Assembly (NCBI GenBank): GCA_900544525.1
Contig: UQVN01000231.1
Span: forward strand, 1 to 5,373
Length of the DNA stretch: 5,373 bases
Direction: 5' to 3'
Source: an uncultured Eubacteriales bacterium
GTDB lineage: Bacteria > Bacillota > Clostridia > Lachnospirales > Lachnospiraceae
Position 1 is the stretch's first letter; every line of letters begins with the position of its first letter. The notes beneath the pieces were generated by a model that worked only from the letters and a program-made list of their open reading frames with translations, made no database searches and had not been told where the DNA came from. The translations under genes and the position numbers were made by a program. Shown here one piece after another: positions 1-5,373 of this stretch.

Positions 1-706
1 GGTCATGTCCACAGCCACAACTTTCATGATCATGGTCATGATGGTGCTCATGAACATGTCCACATTCTGGGCAAACTTCAACTTCTTTTAACAAGTCTTG
101 CATAAAGGAATCATTACGCTCCATTGTCTGTAAAATCTGTTTTCCATCTAGCTCTTCCCATGGAGTTGTAATAATGGCAGCATCTTTATTTTTTTCCCTT
201 AAAAGTTCCACTGCCTTCTCTAATTTCTCTTCTTTAATATTTCCTGTTCTACTTAAAATAATGGTTCCTGCATTTTCTACTTGGTTATTATAAAATTCAC
301 CAAAGTTCTTCATATACATTTTACACTTATTGGCATCAGCAACTGTTGTAAAACTATTTAATACCAGGTCTGTTCCATCTTGTACGTTCTGGACCGCTTT
401 AATAACATCGGATAACTTCCCTACTCCTGAAGGTTCAATAATAACACGCTCTGGGTGGTAACGATCAATAACTTCTTTTAATGCTGTTCCAAAATCACCA
501 ACTAAAGAACAGCAAATACATCCAGAATTCATTTCTGTAATTTCGATTCCAGCGTCTTTTAAAAATTCACCATCAATGCCAATTTCACCAAACTCGTTTT
601 CAATTAATACAACTTTTTCACCTTGAAACGCTTCGCTAAGTAATTTTTTAATCAATGTTGTTTTTCCAGCTCCAAGAAAACCAGAAATAATATCAATTTT
701 TGTCAT
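1..706 (-). CDS. COG0523/CobW-family G3E GTPase with Cys/His-rich metal-binding segment (C-terminus off the left edge)
   Basis: The 235 visible residues start at the ATG at 706, seven bases after a good AGGAGA site. Seen in the sequence: a P-loop GFLGAGKTTL at about residues 9-18, a switch segment ENEFGEIGID at 36-45, the family's GCICC (CxCC) metal-binding motif at 62-66, and IIEPSGVG at 89-96, matching the Walker B-like ExSG motif. These identify a G3E P-loop GTPase of the COG0523 group, which act as metal chaperones or insertases for zinc, cobalt or nickel sites. From residue 212 comes CPECGH, then eight further His or Cys positions within about 18 residues, a probable metal-binding stretch. 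The place of the usual NKxD guanine-specificity motif holds SRTG at 152-155. The gene runs off the left edge, so the C-terminal domain is not visible. It is divergent from the 76-residue gene. The metal and client protein cannot be told from sequence. Family assignment is firm, function is inferred. Confidence 0.93.
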   Translation of the reverse strand, partial: MTKIDIISGFLGAGKTTLIKKLLSEAFQGEKVVLIENEFGEIGIDGEFLKDAGIEITEMNSGCICCSLVGDFGTALKEVIDRYHPERVIIEPSGVGKLSDVIKAVQNVQDGTDLVLNSFTTVADANKCKMYMKNFGEFYNNQVENAGTIILSRTGNIKEEKLEKAVELLREKNKDAAIITTPWEELDGKQILQTMERNDSFMQDLLKEVEVCPECGHVHEHHHDHDHESCGCGHD

Positions 707-713
707 TTTTCTA

Positions 714-719
714 TCTCCT
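714..719 (-). promoter_or_regulatory. Ribosome binding site of the CobW-family GTPase gene
   Basis: On the minus strand AGGAGA lies seven bases before the ATG at 706. It supports this ATG as the start, in agreement with the P-loop beginning at residue 9 as is usual for the family. Confidence 0.8.
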
Positions 720-816
720 ATCTTATTCTATATTGATTGACTTTCTTCTATTAAGAGATCAATGTTTAATCATTCCATCCATCTTCAAATGCTTTTTTCA
801 GTATTTTATAAAGAAA

Positions 817-838
817 ATCTAGCTTTGTTTATCTAGCT
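817..838. repeat. Direct repeat ATCTAGCT x2 in the GTPase leader
   Basis: ATCTAGCT occurs exactly at 817-824 and 831-838, a spacing of 14 bases from start to start. It lies directly downstream of the candidate minus-strand -10 box, where a repressor could bind, or in the leader RNA. The copies are real; a regulatory role is inference. Confidence 0.45.
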
Positions 839-847
839 CCAACCATA

Positions 848-876
848 TGTATACCACAAATTTCCCTTTTTCACAA
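848..876 (-). promoter_or_regulatory. Candidate sigma-A promoter for the CobW-family GTPase
   Basis: Read on the minus strand, TTGTGA (871-876) is followed after 17 bases by TATACA (848-853), and TGG directly before the -10 gives an extended -10 element. Each hexamer matches four of six consensus positions. Transcription would start near 841 and leave an untranslated leader of about 135 bases before the ATG at 706. This is a motif reading only, and AT-rich DNA gives many chance matches. Confidence 0.4.
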
Positions 877-934
877 GTTAAAGGCGAGAAGTTTTCTTGC
901 ATCTTTCCTCATCTTACCTTATAATTAAGTATTG

Positions 935-974
935 CCAACTATATTTTTTCTAAACGAATGTTGGAAAAATATAG
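935..974. repeat. AT-rich inverted repeat with a second, crossing pairing
   Basis: CTATATTTTT (939-948) and AAAAATATAG (965-974) form a perfect ten-base inverted repeat around 16 bases. Separately, CCAAC (935-939) is the exact complement of GTTGG (960-964). It lies upstream of both candidate promoters, which favours a DNA-binding site over an RNA structure if it has any role. The low GC content makes chance likely for part of it. Confidence 0.45.
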
Positions 975-1002
975 CTAGTAACACAATAGAATCCCTTTAT
1001 TT

Positions 1003-1032
1003 TTAACATTTAGGCTTGTTTCTATGTATGAT
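1003..1032 (+). promoter_or_regulatory. Candidate sigma-A promoter for the 76-residue gene
   Basis: TTAACA (1003-1008) and TATGAT (1027-1032) are separated by 18 bases and match the sigma-A consensus at most positions. The start of transcription would be near 1039, giving a leader of about 20 bases that contains the ribosome binding site. An overlapping TATAAA at 1032-1037 is an alternative -10 box. Confidence 0.45.
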
Positions 1033-1058
1033 ATAAAAATTAGAAAGAAGGTTAGCAT

Positions 1059-1289
1059 ATGCATCAGTGGACAGCTAATGAGAAAAAACAACTATTAACG
1101 GATATTCGTGTTGTAAAACGTCTTTACAGTCGCGATATTGAACCATCAGAAATTGCAGATATGATGGAAACAGATTATGAATCTGTAGAATTAATTATCC
1201 AATTGATTGATGATGGATTTTATAGCTCTGATTTAGAACTTATGGAAGCCGCAATTATTCTTATGACTTCCACTCCTGATCCAGAATAA
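1059..1289 (+). CDS. Small acidic helical protein of unknown function with an HTH-like segment (76 aa)
   Basis: I do not recognise a named family. The ATG at 1059 follows AGAAGG (1046-1051) at a seven-base distance, and the gene has its own candidate promoter and downstream hairpins, so it looks like a real monocistronic gene. There is no signal peptide or membrane segment. Residues 1-23 are basic and helical (EKKQLL, RVVKRLY). Residues 24-51 read like a helix-turn-helix: a short helix SEIADMMET, a turn, then YESVELIIQLIDD as a possible second helix; the pattern 'xxEIAxxxxxxxExVxxII' is common in DNA-binding domains and in C-terminal helices of some transposase-like nucleases. Residues 52-76 are acidic and helical, ending in a Ser/Thr/Pro tail. 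It may be a small regulator or a protein-binding module, but the sequence alone does not settle this. It diverges from the GTPase gene and converges on the siderophore operon. Confidence 0.8.
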   Translation: MHQWTANEKKQLLTDIRVVKRLYSRDIEPSEIADMMETDYESVELIIQLIDDGFYSSDLELMEAAIILMTSTPDPE

Positions 1290-1290
1290 A

Positions 1291-1322
1291 TAGAAAAATA
1301 TATCAAGAAACCTATTTTTCTA
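1291..1322 (+). repeat. AT-rich inverted repeat just after the 76-residue gene
   Basis: TAGAAAAATA (1291-1300) and TATTTTTCTA (1313-1322) are perfect ten-base complements around a 12-base loop, starting two bases after the stop codon. The stem has only two G-C pairs and no T-run after it, so alone it would be a weak terminator; it may protect the mRNA 3' end. Confidence 0.45.
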
Positions 1323-1354
1323 TGCCATGAGATTTCAAATATGGAATCATAATA

Positions 1355-1387
1355 AAAAACAGATAGTAAATTTTACTATCTGTTTTT
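1355..1387. terminator. Bidirectional rho-independent terminator between convergent genes
   Basis: The arms 1355-1370 and 1372-1387 are perfect complements over 16 bases around a single central base; the core is CAGATAGTAAA paired with TTTACTATCTG. On the plus strand the stem runs into TGTTTTTCT, and on the minus strand into TGTTTTTTATT, so each strand has a U-run. It lies 65 bases after the stop of the 76-residue gene and about 107 bases after the stop of the lipoprotein gene, which fits a shared terminator for both transcripts. Confidence 0.9.
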
Positions 1388-1398
1388 CTAAGTTTCTT

Positions 1399-1430
1399 AC
1401 GTTTATAATCCGAATCAACATTATAAATGT
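1399..1430. repeat. Imperfect inverted repeat in the 3' flank of the siderophore operon
   Basis: TTTATAAT (1402-1409) pairs perfectly with ATTATAAA (1420-1427). With one G-U pair the stem extends to eleven pairs (1399-1409 with 1420-1430) around a ten-base loop. It lies between the lipoprotein stop and the strong terminator, so in the minus-strand transcript it would be a 3'-end hairpin. No T-run follows it. Confidence 0.4.
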
Positions 1431-1493
1431 TAATGAGCAGCCATCAAATATCTCATTTTAAAAAATATCTTTTATTGCATCGCTTCTCATTCA

Positions 1494-2561
1494 TTATTTA
1501 TTTGTTGTTAGTAAATCTACCAATTCCTGTACTTTTTTCTCTGTACAAATTATTCCATGATTAAGCCAGATTCTAGAATCTACCTCATATATTTTTCCTG
1601 ATTGAACAGCAGGAACTTTCTTCCATAATGGATCTGCTTTGATTTCATTATAACGTACTTTGGCAGCTTCCACATTTTCTTGATCAGCAGAACCATAACC
1701 AGCAATTAATATAATATTTTCTGCTTTTAAATCTGGAAGTGTTTCCATAGAAATAGCAAGATTTTCTGCAGTATCATATTCAACCCCCATTGGATCCGGT
1801 TCTAATCCCAATCCTTCTTCTGCATATAGGAAATCACTCATTTCATTTGCAGAGTATGGGTATAAACGAATTTCATTTTTTAGAATACGAAGCATGGCTA
1901 CTGTTTCATCACCAATTGCTTCTTGTAATTTTTTATTAGCATCTGCTAAGAATTCGTTGTATTGTTCAATTCTAGCCTTTGCTTCGTCTTCTATTCCAAA
2001 TACCGCACCAATTGCTAGAGTAGAATTCACTTTATCCTGTAAATTAAAGGCAATTGTTGGTGCAATTTTATTTAATTCATCATATACCGTTTGATCAAAG
2101 GAATCACGAATGACAATTAAGTCTGGTTGATAAGATAAAATCTCTTCATAATTTACAGTATTTGCCTCTTCATCTACACTAAGAGACGCTATTCCCTTTT
2201 CGTTCATCTCATCTTCTAAATAAAAACCCTCAAAATTTCTTCCAGCTAGAAAATCAATATCCAATGCTAATAATAAATCTTCCATCTTAATAGAAATGAC
2301 TCTTTGTGGATCTTTTGGTACAACAGTTGTTCCATATTTATGTTCTACAACTGCATTTCCCTCTTCATTAAAGGTAACACTTGCTGGTAATGAAAGAGAG
2401 GCACTTGCAACGGCATCCTTTTCATTTGTTGTACCCTCGGCACTTATTGTTCCCTCTGTTGTCTGGTTCATTGTGCTACTACTCGTAGAACCACACCCAG
2501 CAAATGCCATCATGGCAGCTCCTAACAGTGTCATTAACATAAACCCTTTTTTTAATTTCAT
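1494..2561 (-). CDS. Iron(III)-siderophore-type ABC transporter substrate-binding lipoprotein
   Basis: This 355-residue protein would bind the ferric chelate outside the cell and hand it to the permease pair encoded upstream. I chose the ATG at 2561: AGGAGG (2569-2574) lies seven bases before it and it opens directly on a signal peptide (MKLKKGF, a hydrophobic run, lipobox AFAGC). The lipidated cysteine would be residue 23, followed by a Ser/Thr-rich linker to about residue 60. The body matches the Peripla_BP_2 (FhuD/FepB-like) fold: the entry motif YGTTVVPKDPQRVISI at about 76-91, NYEEILSYQPDLIVI at 137-151, a long central helix at about 190-215, and DPLWKKVPAVQSGKIYEVD at 310-328 near the end. 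These are typical of ferric-siderophore binders and less so of vitamin B12 or heme binders. The exact ligand cannot be read from sequence. It is the last gene of the operon, 47 bases after the ATPase stop. Confidence 0.9.
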   Translation of the reverse strand: MKLKKGFMLMTLLGAAMMAFAGCGSTSSSTMNQTTEGTISAEGTTNEKDAVASASLSLPASVTFNEEGNAVVEHKYGTTVVPKDPQRVISIKMEDLLLALDIDFLAGRNFEGFYLEDEMNEKGIASLSVDEEANTVNYEEILSYQPDLIVIRDSFDQTVYDELNKIAPTIAFNLQDKVNSTLAIGAVFGIEDEAKARIEQYNEFLADANKKLQEAIGDETVAMLRILKNEIRLYPYSANEMSDFLYAEEGLGLEPDPMGVEYDTAENLAISMETLPDLKAENIILIAGYGSADQENVEAAKVRYNEIKADPLWKKVPAVQSGKIYEVDSRIWLNHGIICTEKKVQELVDLLTTNK

Positions 2562-2568
2562 AATTCTT

Positions 2569-2574
2569 CCTCCT
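2569..2574 (-). promoter_or_regulatory. Ribosome binding site that sets the lipoprotein start at 2561
   Basis: AGGAGG on the minus strand lies seven bases before ATG 2561. The open frame extends a further 27 codons upstream to 2642, but that extension overlaps the end of the ATPase gene, would put a charged segment before the signal peptide, and lacks a comparable site. Confidence 0.85.
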
Positions 2575-2608
2575 ATTAGTTCCCTAAACCGTTTCTTCTC
2601 TACTCTAT

Positions 2609-3397
2609 TCAATAAACTGTTGTTACCTCGTATGGTAAGCATAGAGGTGCATTTGTTCTTGGATCGTAAACAATATCCGCTTCAATTCCAAATACCTGTT
2701 TACAAATTTCCTGTGTTACTACATCTTTTGGACTTCCTTCTGCCACAATTGTACCTTTTTTTATTGCAACAATATGATCTGCATAACGAGAAGCATGATT
2801 TAAATCATGGACAATCATAACGATAGTTCTCTTATGTTGTTCATTGATTTTTTTTAATAGTTTTAATACCTCAAGCTGATGTGCCATATCTAAAAATGTT
2901 GTTGGTTCATCTAAAAATAGAACATCTGTATTTTGTGCAACTGCCATTGCAATCCATGCCCTCTGTCTTTGTCCTCCTGAAAGATGCATTAAAGAACGAT
3001 CTTCGAACTCTTTCATATGGGTCATTTCTAACGCCCAGTCAATAATATCTTGATCTTCTTGATTCAAAAGCGAAAATCCTTTTTTATATGGATTTCTTCC
3101 ATAAGATACTAGTTCTCTTACAGTAAGACCTTCTGGAGACTCCGGATTCTGAGGTAAAACTGTCAAAAGTCTTGCAATCTCTTTTCCTGGCTGATTATGA
3201 ATGGATTTCCCATCTAAAATAACTGCTCCCCTTGATGGCTGCATAATTCTACACATTGTTTTTAATATCGTTGATTTTCCTGAGCCATTGGCTCCGATTA
3301 AAGCCGTTATTTTTCCTTCTGGAATCTGCACAGATAGATTATCGACAATCACTCTTTTTCCATATGAAATTTGTATTTCATCCGCATAAAGCTCCAC
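2609..3397 (-). CDS. Iron(III)-siderophore ABC transporter ATP-binding protein (FecE/FhuC type)
   Basis: This 262-residue cytoplasmic ATPase would form a dimer under the two permeases and power import. All nucleotide-binding motifs are visible: Walker A GANGSGKST at 35-43, Q-loop glutamine at 83 (VLPQNP), ABC signature LSGGQ at 139-143, Walker B LFLDEP at 160-165 with catalytic Glu164, D-loop FLD at 168-170, and switch His197 (VHDLNH). The stretch DEPTTFLDMAHQLEVL is characteristic of the FecE/FhuC/YusV group of siderophore and cobalamin importers. Length is normal for the group. The start is a GTG at 3397, chosen because AAAGGAGG (3405-3412) lies seven bases before it. The stop of the upstream permease is 16 bases before the GTG, so the genes are surely cotranscribed. 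No key residue is missing, so it should be active. In some Firmicutes one such ATPase serves several siderophore systems; this one has its own permeases. Confidence 0.96.
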   Translation of the reverse strand: MELYADEIQISYGKRVIVDNLSVQIPEGKITALIGANGSGKSTILKTMCRIMQPSRGAVILDGKSIHNQPGKEIARLLTVLPQNPESPEGLTVRELVSYGRNPYKKGFSLLNQEDQDIIDWALEMTHMKEFEDRSLMHLSGGQRQRAWIAMAVAQNTDVLFLDEPTTFLDMAHQLEVLKLLKKINEQHKRTIVMIVHDLNHASRYADHIVAIKKGTIVAEGSPKDVVTQEICKQVFGIEADIVYDPRTNAPLCLPYEVTTVY

Positions 3398-3404
3398 TAA
3401 TTTT

Positions 3405-3412
3405 CCTCCTTT
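3405..3412 (-). promoter_or_regulatory. Ribosome binding site that sets the GTG start of the ATPase
   Basis: AAAGGAGG on the minus strand lies seven bases before GTG 3397 and starts right after the stop codon of permease B (3414-3416). It makes the GTG the clear start. Confidence 0.85.
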
Positions 3413-3413
3413 C

Positions 3414-4421
3414 TCAATCTGCTCGAATTAATAAATATAGGAAATATGGTGCTCCTACAATAGATACAACAATTCCTAGAGGAATCTCATTTGGCTGTAC
3501 AATCGTTCTTGAAATAAGATCGGCCGTAGAAAGCAAAAGTGCTCCCGAAAGTGTTGCAACAGGGATTACTTTTTCATGTCTTGGTCCTACAAGTTTTCTC
3601 GTTAAATGTGGACAAATCAAACCAACAAACCCAATTGCACCTCCAACAGCAATACTTGCACCAGCCAAAGCAACTGCCATCATAAGAAAGATAAATCGTT
3701 CTCTTTTTAAATTTGCACCAAGACCAACAGAAACTTCATCACTTAATCTTAGAATATTCAACTTTCTAGAATGATAAAGGAAATAAGGGATAATAATGCA
3801 TACCCATGGAAGCAATGCAATAATATAGTTCCAATTACTTCCAAATAAACTTCCAATCGTCCAAATATTAACTCGATTAAATTTCTCTGGTGATAATCTT
3901 GTTGTTAAAATCAGTTCAATCGCTTGAATTCCTGCACTTACACCAATCCCAATGAGCACAAGACGTATTGGAGAAATTGCTTCTTCCTTCTTATGAGAAA
4001 GTCGATAGATACAAAGTGCTGTAATCGAAGCACCAATAATTGAAATCACTGGTAAAGTAAAAATACCTATCAATGTATTCACTGGTGTCAAATAAATAAA
4101 TAGCAAAACTGATAATCCTCCACCAGCGTTAATTCCTAGTAAACTAGGACTTGCCAGTGAATTTTTGGATACTGCCTGAAATACACAACCAGATACTGAT
4201 AATCCTGCTCCTACAAGCATTGCAAGAATTAATCGTGGTAAGCGGAAACTAAACAAAATAAGTTCTTGTTGCTCTGTTCCTTGCCCAAATAATGTTTTTA
4301 GTGTTTCTTTTGGTGTTAGATTAATATAACCTGAATTGATGCTAATAAATAAAACAGCAAGAATCCCAATAATGTGAAGTAATACTACTATGAGAAAACG
4401 ACTATTTTGCTTATTCCTCAT
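3414..4421 (-). CDS. FecCD-family iron(III)-siderophore ABC transporter permease B
   Basis: This 335-residue membrane protein is one half of the BtuC-like translocation channel and would pair with permease A. It opens with a short basic stretch and a first membrane helix (about residues 9-27), followed by the family's conserved elements: RLPR at 60-63, an SGCVFQ segment at 77-82, NSLASPSLLGI at 87-97, a GLICPHLTRKLVG coupling segment before the last helices, and NEIPLGIVVSIVGAPYF near the C-terminus. About nine to ten hydrophobic segments can be read, in line with the FecCD fold, and the length is normal. I chose ATG 4421: AAGGAGG (4430-4436) lies eight bases before it, whereas a GTG six codons upstream (4439) would itself sit next to that site and overlap the previous gene. 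Only one base separates ATG 4421 from the stop of permease A, so translational coupling is likely. Confidence 0.95.
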   Translation of the reverse strand: MRNKQNSRFLIVVLLHIIGILAVLFISINSGYINLTPKETLKTLFGQGTEQQELILFSFRLPRLILAMLVGAGLSVSGCVFQAVSKNSLASPSLLGINAGGGLSVLLFIYLTPVNTLIGIFTLPVISIIGASITALCIYRLSHKKEEAISPIRLVLIGIGVSAGIQAIELILTTRLSPEKFNRVNIWTIGSLFGSNWNYIIALLPWVCIIIPYFLYHSRKLNILRLSDEVSVGLGANLKRERFIFLMMAVALAGASIAVGGAIGFVGLICPHLTRKLVGPRHEKVIPVATLSGALLLSTADLISRTIVQPNEIPLGIVVSIVGAPYFLYLLIRAD

Positions 4422-4422
4422 G

Positions 4423-5373
4423 CTATCTTCCTCCTTCACTTTTCATTGCCAAATAGATAAAGAATGGCACACCTATAATTGCTGTAATCGCACCAAGTGG
4501 TGTTTCAAATGGTGGATTTACAATTCTTGCAAAAATATCTGCCAGAACAATCAATAGCCCACCCAGCAACATCGAATACGGTATTACCCACTTATAATCA
4601 GTTCCTACAAAAAATTTTGCTATATGTGGAATAATTAATCCCACAAAACTTACTGGTCCTACAATTGCTACGGAAGAACCTGTAAGAATTAATACAATTA
4701 ACATTCCTTTTTTCTTAGTCCGTTCTGTCTTTTCTCCAAGATTAATAGCTACTTCTTCTCCAAGACTCAAAATTGTAATAGACTTTGAAATAGCAACAGA
4801 AAAAATCAATCCGATTCCAATCCAAGGTACTACCAGTCTTACTTGTTCCCATCTTGCTCCTGAAACGCCACCTGCATTCCAAAATGTCAATTCCTGTGAC
4901 ATTTTAAAAGCAATTGCTAACCCTTGACTAAAGGCGCTAAATAATGAAGTAATTGCAGAACCTGCTAATGCTAAACGCATCGGAGTAGCTCCTTTTTTTT
5001 GCACAGAACTGACTGCATAAACCATAGCAGTTGCGCAAGCAGCTCCTAAAAAGGAAAATACAATCACTGTATTATAAGAAGCAGTCGGAACAAATGCCAT
5101 AGCTACCGCTAATCCAAATCCTGCTCCTGAATTAATACCAAGGATAGACGGACTTGCCATTGGATTTCTTGTCATTCCTTGCATAATTGCTCCTGACACA
5201 GAAAATGCTGCTCCAACCATAATCCCTGTTAAAATACGAGGAATCCGCAAATTCATAATAATAATATGTGCATCATTATTAGAGTCATATTGAGAAAATG
5301 CTTCTAAAATTGTCTTGATATTAATATTTTTTACACCAAGCCTCACTGAAAGTATGGAAAAGAAAAAAAGTAA
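4423..5373 (-). CDS. FecCD-family iron(III)-siderophore ABC transporter permease A (N-terminus off the right edge)
   Basis: Bases 4423-5373 encode 316 residues plus a TAG stop. A GTG at 5346 could be taken as a start, but it has no ribosome binding site, and the frame stays open to the window edge as LLFFFSILS, the end of the expected first membrane helix, leading into VRLG. The family usually has about 330-340 residues, so probably 15-25 N-terminal residues are missing. Counting from the edge, the family landmarks are RIPR at 43-46, GAIMQG at 61-66, NPMASPSILGI at 70-80, the coupling segment GLIIPHIAKFFVG, and FETPLGAITAIIGVPFF near the C-terminus. It is the other half of the channel with permease B. 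As the first visible gene of the operon, its upstream region, with any promoter and Fur box, lies outside the window. Confidence 0.95.
   Translation of the reverse strand, partial: LLFFFSILSVRLGVKNINIKTILEAFSQYDSNNDAHIIIMNLRIPRILTGIMVGAAFSVSGAIMQGMTRNPMASPSILGINSGAGFGLAVAMAFVPTASYNTVIVFSFLGAACATAMVYAVSSVQKKGATPMRLALAGSAITSLFSAFSQGLAIAFKMSQELTFWNAGGVSGARWEQVRLVVPWIGIGLIFSVAISKSITILSLGEEVAINLGEKTERTKKKGMLIVLILTGSSVAIVGPVSFVGLIIPHIAKFFVGTDYKWVIPYSMLLGGLLIVLADIFARIVNPPFETPLGAITAIIGVPFFIYLAMKSEGGR
4430..4436 (-). promoter_or_regulatory. Ribosome binding site that sets the permease B start at 4421
   Basis: AAGGAGG on the minus strand lies eight bases before ATG 4421, inside the last codons of permease A. 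The alternative GTG at 4437-4439 falls directly upstream of this site and so cannot use it. Confidence 0.85.

Larger units (their letters stand above)
707..1058. other. Divergent intergenic region of 352 bases
   Basis: It lies between the GTPase gene (minus) and the 76-residue gene (plus), so it should hold both promoters. I see a candidate minus-strand promoter (848-876), an 8-base direct repeat (817-838), a short GC-containing hairpin (884-900, seven pairs including one G-U), an AT-rich inverted repeat (935-974), and a candidate plus-strand promoter (1003-1032). I find no tRNA and no convincing riboswitch. I see no supported small gene: the short open frames lack ribosome binding sites or are only a dozen or so codons long. 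Confidence 0.7.

Noticed and set aside
24..56. CATGA/CATGG repeats as a CRISPR-like or tandem repeat element
   Set aside because: They are in frame and encode the His/Asp-rich segment of the GTPase, with no spacer structure.
725..754. A closer promoter for the GTPase gene (TTAATA, 18 bases, TAGAAT on the minus strand)
   Set aside because: Transcription would start in or next to the ribosome binding site at 714-719, leaving no usable leader, and the -35 box is poor.
847..924. 25-codon plus-strand open frame starting MYTTNF
   Set aside because: No ribosome binding site precedes it, it overlaps the candidate minus-strand promoter, and the peptide shows no recognisable feature.
2296..2820. Plus-strand open frame of 174 codons
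   Set aside because: It lies opposite the lipoprotein and ATPase genes, crosses their junction, has no ribosome binding site I can see, and its translation resembles no protein family; it is a shadow of the real genes.
3256..3774. Plus-strand open frame of 172 codons
   Set aside because: It runs opposite the ATPase and permease B, which have full motif sets. The frame is a by-product of their codon use.
5344..5346. GTG at 5346 as the start of permease A
   Set aside because: No Shine-Dalgarno sequence precedes it, and the frame remains open to the window edge with a hydrophobic stretch that fits the first membrane helix; it is an internal valine codon.

Overview
The window looks like a piece of a low-GC Gram-positive chromosome, most likely a clostridial species and perhaps a member of the Lachnospiraceae. 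The evidence is AT-rich DNA, strong AGGAGG-type ribosome binding sites, some GTG starts, a substrate-binding protein anchored as a lipoprotein, and a clostridial-looking CobW-type GTPase. The genus is an inference from protein style; no marker gene is present.

Layout from left to right. Bases 1-706 (minus strand) hold the N-terminal 235 residues of a COG0523/CobW-family G3E GTPase with a Cys/His-rich metal-binding segment; its C-terminus lies off the left edge. Bases 707-1058 are a divergent intergenic region with a likely minus-strand promoter for the GTPase, an 8-base direct repeat in its leader, an AT-rich inverted repeat, and a likely plus-strand promoter. Bases 1059-1289 (plus) encode a 76-residue acidic helical protein of unknown function with a helix-turn-helix-like segment. 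Bases 1290-1493 are a convergent intergenic region with a very good bidirectional terminator and two weaker inverted repeats.

Bases 1494-5373 (minus) are one tightly packed operon for an iron(III)-siderophore-type ABC importer. In order of transcription it encodes FecCD permease A (5' end off the right edge), FecCD permease B, an FecE/FhuC-type ATPase, and a lipoprotein substrate-binding protein. The lipoprotein would capture the ferric chelate outside the cell, the two permeases would form the BtuC-like channel, and an ATPase dimer would drive import. The first permease begins beyond the window, so the operon promoter and any Fur box cannot be seen. Three gene starts are decided here by Shine-Dalgarno placement: lipoprotein at 2561, ATPase at 3397 (GTG), permease B at 4421. 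Permease A has no real start inside the window.

Nothing here makes a convincing case for a new biological system. The parts most worth a second look are the 76-residue unknown protein, the paired repeats in the divergent intergenic region, and the metal-binding segment of the GTPase.
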